A stretch of 64,000 bases of DNA from Carnegiea gigantea (lineage: Eukaryota > Streptophyta > Magnoliopsida > Caryophyllales > Cactaceae), in assembly GCA_029747015.1 (NCBI GenBank), contig JAKOGI010000834.1:195825-259824 (forward strand), written 5' to 3'. The notes under the pieces are model-generated. The model was given only the letters and a program-made list of their open reading frames with translations. It ran no database searches and was not told the DNA's origin. A program made the translations under genes and the position numbers. Shown here piece after piece: positions 37,530 to 47,650 of this stretch. Numbering within the stretch: the stretch's first letter is position 1; each line of letters opens with the position of its first letter.

Positions 37530-38490
37530 GTTGTTAACCTTTAAATGTATAGCCCTTGTGGGTACATCAATGGGTTAACTTTGAATTTCCTCTTAAGGTG
37601 ATTTTTCCGAAGGTGAAGGTACTCAAGAGGCGAATTTGACTTGGTGCCGGCTAACTTTTGAATGTCTAACCCTTTTGGGTACATCAACGGGTTAACCTTG
37701 AATTCCCTCCTAAGGTGATTTTCCGAAGGTGGAAGTTCTCGAGAGGCGAATTTGACTTGGTGCCGGCTAACCTTTGAATGTCTAACCCTTTTGGGTACAT
37801 CAACGGGTTAACCTTGAATTCCCTCCTAAGGTGATTTTCCGAAGGTGGAAGTTCTCGAGAGGCGATTTTGACTTGGTGCCGGTTAACCTTTGAATGTCTG
37901 ACCCTTTTGGGCACATCAACGGGTTAACCTTGAATCCTCCAAAAAGTGAAAATCCACCGAAGGCGAATCTGACTTGATTATGGGTTAACCTTTGAATGTC
38001 TGACCCTTTCGGGCACATCAACGGGTTAACCTTGAATCCTCCAAAGGTGAAAATCCTCCAAAGGCGAATGTGACTTGATTATCGGTTAACCTTTGAATGT
38101 CTGACCCTTTTGGGCACATCAACGGGTTAACCTTGAATCCTCCAAAGGTAAAAATCCACTGAAGGCGAATCTGACTTGATTATGGGTTAACCTTTGAATG
38201 TCTGACTCTTTCGGGCACATCAACGGGTTAACCTTGAATCCTCCAAAGGTGAAAATCCTCCAAAGGCGAATCTGACTTGATTATCGGTTAACCTTTGAAT
38301 GTCTGACCCTTTTGGACACATCAACGGGTTAACCTTGAATCCTCCAAAGGTGAGAATCCTCCAAAGGCGAATTTGACTTGATTATGGGTTAACATTTGAA
38401 TGTCTGACCCTTTTGGGTACATCAACGGGTTAACCTTGAATCCTCCAAAGGTGAAAATCCTCCAAAGGCGAATTTGACTGATGAAGAGCC
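37530..38490. repeat. Minisatellite: 116-bp units followed by alternating 101-bp units
   Basis: The marker TTGAATGTCT (first copy diverged) recurs at about 37544, 37661, 37777, 37893, 37995, 38096, 38197, 38298 and 38399. The spacing is 116-117 bp for the first units and 101-102 bp for the rest. Each unit carries the palindrome GGTTAACC and a hairpin-capable ACCCTTTTGGG core. The 101-bp units alternate between two versions (ending TTATGGG or TTATCGG). The array lies within the 3' region of the retrotransposon. Confidence 0.92.
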
Positions 38491-38637
38491 ATTGCTTGCA
38501 TTTGTGCCCATTTTCTTTTTTTTTTTTCTAGCGCTTCCATGTCTAATTTTTTTTAAATTTTTTTTTTTAACATTAAATTGTTAAGACTGTTCCCGTGACA
38601 GGTCCTACAACTCAATTTTTCTTCCTTCCCGCTGTGA

Positions 38638-41600
38638 ATGCATGCTCTATTCAAGATGGTCACTTTTGTGGATAAAATCACTAGCGGGCGACGCTATCTA
38701 CACATCCAACCCAACGAAAATGACGCAGATGGGGAGGAGACAAAGTTGCCTGTCCGCAACCCTATAACGTCCCTGTGCAAGCCTGACTGTGTTAGAGGTC
38801 CTCCGAGCCTTCCCTGGTGGTCGAAGGAGATTTTGAAAATAGGCGAAACGTTCTTGCTCTCTACTCACGTTAAAATGAAAGAGAACCTCCCATCTTATCA
38901 GCTACTACGTCATGACATAGAGTCCGGGCGCAGATCGTGGGCTAAGTTGCGGTTGCATGGAGAGTTTTCTTACAAGCCGCTTTACTGGGAATGGTTAGAG
39001 GATATCCTCGTTCGTTGCAATGATAAACTCACAACCCTTCATTTGTTTGATGCCTTGTATGCGTCGCTCTTTCTTTACGACCGGTGTTCGAACCTCATTC
39101 GGGCGGTATGTGAGTATTGGTGTCCTGAAACGAACACATTGCACACCTCTAAAGGCGAGGTGTCTCTATCTATCTTTGACATTTACAGCTTCCTTGGGCT
39201 GCCAATCTCGGGGCGCCTTTATGACGAAGTTGTCCCTACTCAGTGGGAACTCGCCAGCAAGCTTCCGTTGAGTTGCACTTATCTATTCATTGCTTACCAC
39301 AAACTTATGCAAGGTCGCAAGGGCAAACCTACCATAGAGCAGTGGATTTCCTTTTGGTTTCGGGGACGCAGTAAGTACCATGTTTCCAAGAAGCCTGATC
39401 AAGACAACCGAATCCCTCAACCAGGAATATTGTCTCTTCTTCCCGACGCAGGAACACGTGGATGGAGTGATTATCAAGCTATTTTCGATGAATTGGGAGT
39501 GGCTACTGGCCAACGCACTGAGACCTTTCTAGCTGCATTTCTTTCCTGTTGGCTATGCATATTTATCTTACCAGTTAGAGATGCTGGTTGCATACGTCCA
39601 GGTACTTTCAGCATCGCATCCTTGATGGCTTCTGGTGTAGGTTATTGCCTCCCTACAGCGGTTCTTGCGAGTATCTACAAGGGACTCAACGAGCTCTCTC
39701 GTTCTTCACATCCTGGTAGAGGTGGAGGCCACTTCCCTATTCATTTCCTTTACGCTTGGTTGGCTAAAAACTTTGATGCATATGAGCTAATCGGTGAGGC
39801 TTCCTCCAGTCCCGGGATGGTAAAGTTTAGTGGCCTCGGTCGAGCCAAGTCGTTTCAGCCTGAAGAGGCCCGGAGCTCATTGGTTCTGGCAGAGGCTTTC
39901 GCTGGCATTCGTCCGTAATCAACCGACTCAGGGAGACTCTCGTGGATGATGGCAAGCTATCAAGGGCTGATTTCGCTTACTTTGTCAGCATTCGTTCGAG
40001 TTTTGTCACTTACCGTTGTGAAGACAACCTCAGTATGGAACACTATTGCCCCGACCGGTTCAGTAGACAATTTGGTTTCTATCAAGATGTTCCTGCTGAT
40101 CTGGACTTCGATAATCTTCCTGATCCGGAAGCAATGCTCCGCTATCATCACATGCTTACGCGCTATGGAACGGGGTCCCAAGTCTTACTTCCTGGGCGAT
40201 GCAATCTGCTCGAGAGGAATACCACTTGTGCATTTCGTGAATGGTGGTCCAAGATGTTCGTCTCCCCGCCTTGCAACCCACATGCTAGTGGTTCCAAGAG
40301 GAAACGTAGTGATTTATCTGACACGAGCATTTCAAAGGACGAAGGCAAACTCAAACCTAAGTTGAAGATTGTTCGTTCTGGGAAGCCCGTGGAGCCCTTC
40401 GTTCCGGCGATGGAGGACGGTTCTTCCCATGTCAAGATTCCAGGAATAGATATCGGTACCCTGGCGACGCCCATCCCTGCAGTCCCTATTCAAAGCATTG
40501 CGCCGTTACCTCAGGTAACGAATGAGATTGAAGAACCTTGCAAATACCTCACTTGCTGAGACATGTAGGCGTAAGTCTAACCCTCTGATTAATCTTACTG
40601 TGAATGGTCAGGACGAGCTACCTGTCGAAGCTTGTGAGCTAAGCACTAGAGAGGTAACCGAGCTGCCCCCAGAAGGGGCTGAGAATATCATGGATATCCT
40701 CGATGCTGAACCTAATCATGTTGAGTGCATGGTACTCCCCCCCTTTTTTTTTATTTAAAGTAGAAGCATATTTTCCTTTCAAATATGCATCTCACCTTCT
40801 TCGCCCCTGCACACATTTTTGTTCCCCTTCCCCTTCTTCTTCTTCTTCTTTTTTTTTTTTTTTATATAGGGGGAAAGTGATGATGTGAATTTCAAGGAGG
40901 GACTGGCACACGTTCCTCTACCTTCAGGAAGTCAATGTTTTCCATCAACTGGACGTATACCATCTTTTGGTAAAGATTTATTTGACAGCAGATCTCGATT
41001 AGTTATCTCGCGGGGTGTTTGTCCCCCAGAAGATGACGAGGTCGAGTCTACTCATAGAGTCAATGCTCATTCACCGGTACTGCGCCCACAACGCCCTTTA
41101 AAGGTTCCCCAAGGGGGAATCTCTGTCTTTGATGCTGATGCCTTTATAAAGGAGGTGGATAAGAATGCTGCGCGAGTGTTGGGTAAAGTCATACTTGACA
41201 AGGTGTGTCGCACCCTTTTTGACGGACTTCCTTATCTTAGAGGCGATTTCGACAGCCTTTATGCCACTATCCTTCAAAGAGGTGTGGACGTCACTCCTCT
41301 AGAGAGCAAGGTTGAAGGGTTAATTAGGCAAGCATGCGACTTTAAGGACCTACAACAGAGCTACTCTGGTCGGATATCTACTGAAGAGCATAATAATTGT
41401 CGCACGGAGGTGCAAGGTAAGCTTGACGAGGCCTCCCGTCGAGTGAGCGCAGAGGGCACCCATTATGAAGCGAAGGTAGCCGAGCTGAAGCATGTTGAGT
41501 TGAGGCGTCAGGAGCTACTGAGAGAACTCCAACTCTTGGAAGATCAACAGAAAGAATTGAGCTCTCAGGTGGTGTCCAGCGAGCATTCGCTTCAAGAGGC

Positions 41601-41751
41601 TGAGCGGGAAGTCATTGACTTACAGGGTCAGATTGAGGTTCTTAATGCCACTGAAGTGATGGATGCAGCCACAAAAGTTAGTTTGGCGAAGGCTGAGGCT
41701 TACATAAAGGAGTCTTTCGAAGATCTGAAGAGCTTTCAATGGGACCCATAG
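38638..41751 (+). CDS. Antisense plant mobile domain (PMD) gene inside the Tat-type element
   Basis: Encoded on the strand opposite to gag-pol. The N-terminal part (from Met at 38638; Met7 is an alternative) has a plant mobile domain / aminotransferase-like pattern: YWEWLEDIL, FDALYASLFLYDR, LSIFDIYSFLGLPISGRLYDE. It continues in another frame from about 39900 (FAYFVSIRSSF, HYCPDRFSRQFGFYQDVP). I read two small GT..AG introns in phase 0 that link the later frames: 40515-40611 and 40732-40869. The last exon (40870-41751) encodes a C-terminal coiled coil rich in Glu, Gln and Leu. The frame change near 39890-39920 has no clear intron and is probably an indel. A basic stretch (SGSKRKRSD) may be a nuclear signal. 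Related domains occur in host MAIL/MAIN-type proteins and in transposons. Its function in the element is unknown. Confidence 0.7.
40515..40611 (+). other. Putative intron 1 of the antisense PMD gene
   Basis: 97 bp, CAG|GTAACG ... GGTCAG|GAC. Removing it joins the frame ending at 40514 to the frame opening at 40612 in phase 0 and bypasses the stop at 40557-40559. Confidence 0.55.
40732..40869 (+). other. Putative intron 2 of the antisense PMD gene
   Basis: 138 bp, ATG|GTACTC ... TATATAG|GGG, with a long pyrimidine tract before the acceptor. It is also phase 0. The unspliced frame hits a stop at 40756-40758; the spliced frame continues into the coiled-coil exon. Confidence 0.65.
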
Positions 41752-42178
41752 TTACCTCTTTTTTCTTTTCTCTCTCTCTTTTTTTTTTTTTTTGGAGATG
41801 GATTCGTAATACTCATTGCACTTGTTGTGATGTAAGCTTGACATATATTGAATAAAGCTCAGATGAAAATTTTCTTTTATTCATTGCTGCACATGTGTCT
41901 TAGTTGACTTTCTTCGTGACTTGGATTCCACAATTATTTTATCGACTTCATGACAACATATGCATTAACAGCCAGCCAAATCTCTATATTTCTCTTTTAA
42001 ACTCACAAGTTATATAAAACTCGCAATCAAATGAGTTTTTTTTTTTTTGATTTCGCCGTTCACAGTTTATACTCTTGCGGGCCAGGAGTAGTACAAAGGT
42101 TTTTTTTTTTCGCTCTCTTTTTTATTTATTTATTTATTTATGAATGAGCATGCTTAGGGGCTTACATGCATTAGCATA
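41752..42178. other. Spacer between the antisense gene and integrase
   Basis: T-rich DNA shared by the two convergent genes as 3' ends. It contains T runs at about 41780, 42040 and 42100. No further coding capacity. Confidence 0.5.
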
Positions 42179-45100
42179 CTAAGGATGATAAAGTTTTAGG
42201 AACTTCCCATTTATCGGCCCAACTCGTACTCCGTCGGCACCGACAATCCTATAGGCGCCGTTGGTGTAAACTTCTCGAACCACGTAAGGGCCATCCCACT
42301 TGGAAGTGAACTTACTTCCAGTCTTGTGTGGGATAATGATTGGCCTCCTTACCGCGAGCACTTGATCTCCAACTTGAAATGAACGCGGTCGTACCTTTTT
42401 GTTGAAGGCTCGTGATAAGCGAGTTTGATAGCATTCCAACTTCTGTTGTGCTAGCAGTCTTTTTTCATCAAGGGCCTCGAGCTCTGCTAGGCGAAGCTTG
42501 TGATTTTCATCTTCGGTCAAGCCTTCCTGTATGGCAATACGGAGTGAAGGGATTTGGAGTTCCAAAGGCAATACTGCTTCCACCCCATACACCAGAGTGA
42601 AAGGAGTTGATTGGGTCGGCGTCTTGTACGTGGTTCTGTATGCCCAAAGAGCTTCCCCCAACCTTTCATGCCAATCGCGTTTTGACTTCGTCACCACTTT
42701 GCTTAGCAAGTTGCAAAGTGTCTTATTGAAGGCTTCTGCCAACCCATTTGCAGGTGCATTGTACATCGAAGATTTACGCTGAGCAAAATTAAACTTTTCG
42801 CAGAGGGCGGTCACCAACTTGTTGACAAATGGTTTGCCATTGTCAGTGATGATATACCGAGGCACGCCATATCGATAGATGATATGGGTCCGAATAAAAT
42901 CGACAACATTTTCTTTTTTAACTTCTCTCAGTGGGATTGCTTCTGCCCATTTGGAAAAGTAGTCAGTTGCCGCCAAGATGTATGAGTGGCCTGCGGAGGA
43001 TTTTGGAGTGATAGGTCCTACAACATCTAGTCCCCAAGCTTCAAATGGCCAAGATGCCACGGTTGGATGAAGTGGCTCTGGAGGTTGATGAATAAAATTT
43101 GCATGGAACTGACAAGGCTCGCACCTTTTTGCATAGTCAATGCAGTCCTGTACCATAGTAGGCCAGTAGTAACCCATCCTCTTGATTCGATCATATAATT
43201 TAGGCCCTGCTTGATGTGTACCGCATATTCCTGAGTGTGCTTCCTCCATTGTTTGTCCTGCTTCTTCGTCCCCCAAGCATCGTAACCAAATGCCAAGGAA
43301 GGAACGCCGATAAAGAGTCCCATTGAAATAAAGGAAGCGGGGAGCTCTTCGTTGGATTTCTGTCTTATGCCTTGGATCGCCAGGGAGCTTCCCATGTTGC
43401 AAGTAGTCAATAAGTGGTTAACGCCAATCTTCTCCATCTACTTCTTGAGCACTGATTGCATTGACGTCTTCCTCAAACTCTTCATCAGTGGGTGCAACGA
43501 CCCATCGATTGCAAACGGGGACGTTCATATTTTCCTCTGCCCCCAGTGCCAAAGTGGCCGCAAGATTGGCAAGTGCATCAGCCACCTTATTGGCACTCCT
43601 AGGAACATGCTCCAACTTGACCGTTTCAAGCTTGCTTAACAGTCGCGAGGCATATTTATGATAGGACATGAGGTCATCCTTTCTGACTTCATATTCCTCG
43701 AGAAGCTGCTTCATGACTAATTGAGAATCGTCGTAGATGTCGAGGTCTTTGATTCCCATTTCGGTAGCCATTTGAAGGCCCAGGATTAATGCCTGGTACT
43801 CAGCCGTGTTATTTGAGCATAGCTGGGTTAATACGAATGAATAGGTGAGGACATGCCTTTCAGGGGAGATAAACACTACACCTGCACCAGCTCCACCGCT
43901 TCTTGCGGCTCCGTCAAAGTACATTTCCCAAGGTGGGAGGATATCGACAAAGAGCACATCTTCACCTGGTAAATCATCATTTAGCTCCCACTCGTCGGGA
44001 ATTGGGTGATCGGCTAGGAATTCTGCCAGCACTTGCCCCTTGACTGCTTTTTGTGGCACATAGACAAGATCATGTTGCTTCAAGATCATAGCCCACTTTG
44101 CAAGCCGCCCACTGAGGACTGGCCTCGACAGAATGTACTTGATGGGATCGGCTTTAGAAACCACATGCACTGTATACGCCTGCATGTAATGTTTGAGTTT
44201 TTAAACGGCAAATACAAGTGACAAGCAGATCTTTTCCATGGGTGAATACTTCAGTTCAGCCCCCACCAATGTACGGCTTAAGTAATACAAAGCTACTTCT
44301 TTTCCTTCCTCATTCTTTTGAACACGCAATGCTCCCAATGATTGTTCTTGAGCTGCGATGTAGAGTATAAGAGGCTTGCCAAGAACTGGTGCTCCCAATA
44401 CTGGAGGATTAGACAAGTACTTCTTGATTTTAGCAAAGGCTTCGCTACATGACTCGTCCCAATCAAAAGATGCTCCCTTTTTCATGAGGTGGCTGAAGGG
44501 GTGACAACGTCCAGCTAGATTTGATATGAACCTTCGAATATATGCCAGACGACCTTGAAGGCCACGAAGCTCTTTAAGATTCTTAGGCTCAGGCATTTCT
44601 TGGATTGCTTTGATCTTGGATTGGTCAATCTCGATCCCTTTATGGCGGACGACAAAGCCCAAGAATTTCCCAGAAGTGACGCCAAATGCACACTTAAGTG
44701 GGTTCATTTTCAACTGACATTTTTGCAGACGTTCAAAAATGCTACGAAGATCTAAAATATGATCACATTTCTTTTTAGACTTGACCACTAAGTCATCGAC
44801 GTAACACTCAACTGTCTTGTGGAGCATGTCATCAAAAATGTTTTGCATTGCTCTTTGATATGTTGCCCCCGCATTCTTTAAGCCGAAAGGCATCACCTTG
44901 TAACAGAAAATGCCTTTAGGTGTGCGAAAAGCTGTGGCCTCCTGGTCTTCTGGTGCCATTTGGATTTGATTATACCCCGCAGTACAATCCATGAATGATA
45001 AGGTCTCGTGCCCCGTAGTCGAATCAAACATGAGTTCGGTGACAGGGAGCGGAAAATCGTCCTTCGGACATGCATCATTGAGATCCCGAAAGTCTACGCA

Positions 45101-47650
45101 GATGCGAAGTTGTCCATTTTTCTTCCTTACGGGGACAATGTTTGCGATCCAGGTTGGATATTTTACCTCCCGAACAAACCCTGCTTCAATGAGTTTATTG
45201 ACTTCTTTCTCAATCTCAGGTACCAATTCTGGACGGAAACGTCGCTGCGGCTGCTTTTTTGGAGGCACTCCCCTTTTGATGGACAGGCGATGGACAGCAA
45301 TTTTGGGATTAAGCCCTGGCATTTCTTTATAGCTCCATGCGAACACGTCCTTATATTCCGAGAGGAGATTAAAGTACTGGCTTTCCTCCTCGGGCGTCAG
45401 CAACGAACTTACATAAATGGGGTGAGGTTCGTTTGTGGTACCAAGATTCAATTCTTTCAGATAATCGACCGTAGCTTGCCCCCCGTCCTCAAGGGTTTTA
45501 GGAGTCTCTGCAAGCTCTGTCTCTGAGTCCGAATCCTCGTATTCTCGACCTGTGATATAGTGAGAGGAGGCCATTTCACCTCGCTCTTCCTGCTCGTTAG
45601 GGTCAGGGTTACTTTTTTGACCAGTGAGGATCACAGTGCGCCTTTTCACTCGCAACGAACCTTCCGTCTTAACGTCCAAGGTTGAAAGTCGTTTCATCCG
45701 TGAAGGAATAGAACTTCGTACTTCGCTTGTATCACCTAGACGGTTAAACACGGAGCCTTTGAACCTTTGGGAAGGCGTCTTCGAGGGCTCTATCCCCTTC
45801 TTGATCCTATTGAATATTGAAAGCTTTGGCTGTGCGCCAATTCTGGTGAAGACAGATGGCCGTTTTGTTGAACTCGATGATTGTAATCTGTCAAATACAG
45901 AAGTCCTCTTGCTAGGTAGATCATCTTCCTTTTCACTCTCATCTATCTCCTCGGCGGAGATGTGTTGAACGGCTGACTGCTTGTTCTTTCGTCGCCCCGA
46001 GATTTTGACTGACTGTGACGGTGTATAACCAAGTCCGACTTTAGAGATGCTCACTGAACCTCCTTGCTCTTGGATCATTTTTTGAGTATCATTGAGGCCA
46101 TGAGGCTTGACTTCGATTATCTTCCCCAAGGTGGCGGGGTTTTGAAAGTTATAACCGGCTCTTTTCATAAGCTTATATGCATTTGGATCGAATCCGTCCT
46201 TGGTACGCGTATGTGGCAACACCTCTTCCTCTTTCAAGAAAGCTTTAGAAGGGGAGACAAACCCAGGGAGGGGGTGTCTGCTCACTTTTGGCTGGTACGC
46301 TTTCCGTGTCGGTAACGTAGCACTGCCTTTAAGGGCATCCAAATTTGCCTCATTAGCCTTCCAAACAATCTTATCTTCAGCATTCGCATGTAGAACACCA
46401 CTGAAAGGCGGTTCCCCTTCCGTACGACGGGATTTCGGAACATACCTCAAAATTGGTGCCATGGAGTTTGCTGAAGTGGCTATCTGTCTTGCGACTTGTT
46501 TAGCGGGTTGCATTTCGCTAACTTGTTTATTGTCTTCCTTGCCCTGTTGTTGCTGTTTTGCACCATCCCGCTCTGTGGTCGCCTGCGTATTCTTGGTAAC
46601 TTTTGAGTCACCTGTGGAGGCAATCGTTGATATCATCATCTCTTTGGGTGCTGCAGCTTCTTCAAAGAATTTGGCATCAGCGAAATGTGATTCTGCTTTA
46701 GTAAATGGCCTAGCATCCCCATCAATCTTTCTTTCTCCTCCGCGATAGTACTTGAGGCATTGGTGGAGAGTTGAAGCTACTATTCCATGCTCGTGAAGCC
46801 ACGGGCGTCCGAGCAATAACTTGTAGGAAGTCTTAGAGTCAATTACATGGAAGATCGAAGATGTTGATAGGTCCCCCATTATTAGTTCCAGGCGGACCAT
46901 ACCAATCGCGCGTTGACTCTCTAGGCTAAATCCCTGGATCACCATTCGACTCTTAGAAAGCTCTTCCACTATAATCCCCAAGTCGTTCATCGTAGACTTA
47001 GGCATGATGTTAACAGCTGACCCTCCATCTACAAGGATCCGTCTAACTTTTTGCTCCCTGATGTAACCGGTGACGAACAGGGGGCGGTTGTGAGGCTTGG
47101 AGCCCAACAGCAGATCATCATCAGTAAAAGTGATGGCGGTGTTGCAAGCAGCATGATGAGCAACATCTTTCACCGGTTGACCCGCACTTTTCATCTGGTC
47201 AACATAAAGCTTTGGGTGCTGCAAGGCAGCAACAATCTGTTGACGTATTTCTTTTGGCAAGCTGAAGATTTGTCTCCAATCGTCACAGATCGGCAAGGCC
47301 TCTAAACTAGTTAGAGCCTCATCATCATTTTTGGGAGGTTTTTCTAACTTTGCTTCCTTCTCATCCTCCTCATTCTCCAGCTCATAACACGATGTCATGT
47401 TAACAGTGATCTTCTCAAAAAATCTTACAGGGAAAAAATTCCTCCAGTGTGATAGGAACGAGCGGCTCCTGCTCGAGTAAGTCAATTGGTTGGACTTTGT
47501 GTCTCTTGCCAGCCTTTGATTTTTTCTTGCTCTTTGCACATCGAGAAGTCTTCTTCCTGCCTTGTCTCTTTCTTTGGCGAAGGGGCGGTGGCTGAGTTTG
47601 TTTTGGATTCCTTGGCCTCCTTCGAGTGACAAGCGTCCACCCTTCTCCAT
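42179..47650 (-). pseudogene. pol of the Tat-type element: protease, RT, RNase H, second RNase H, integrase
   Basis: One frame runs through three open segments (47650-44201, 44185-42179 split at 43418). Protease: ILVDGGSAVNIM (Asp at about 47027-47029). Reverse transcriptase: RKKNGQLRICVDFRDLN, then the YVDD box at 44792-44803. The first RNase H (SLGALRVQKNEEG) lacks the usual leading Asp, as is known for Tat elements. The second RNase H has YFDGAARSGGAGAG, NTAEYQALI and YDDSQLV. Integrase has the His/Cys finger (CEPCQFH) and core (WGLDVVGP, TDNGKPFV, NGLAEAFN). Two in-frame TAA stops, at 44201-44203 and 43418-43420, break it. It is otherwise full length. Both look like single-base changes, so the copy is recently inactivated or depends on trans-acting proteins. 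Confidence 0.9.

Noticed and set aside
37684..38021. Repetitive minus-strand frames giving a repeated peptide
   Set aside because: They are translations of the minisatellite units. The period changes between 116 and 101 bp, so the frame is not maintained across the array.
37530..38490. CRISPR-like appearance of the regularly spaced GGTTAACC repeats
   Set aside because: The whole unit is repeated, including the spacers, and the context is a plant retrotransposon.
45008..46748. Several long plus-strand open frames in the pol region
   Set aside because: They are mirror frames of the strongly conserved reverse transcriptase and protease coding on the minus strand.
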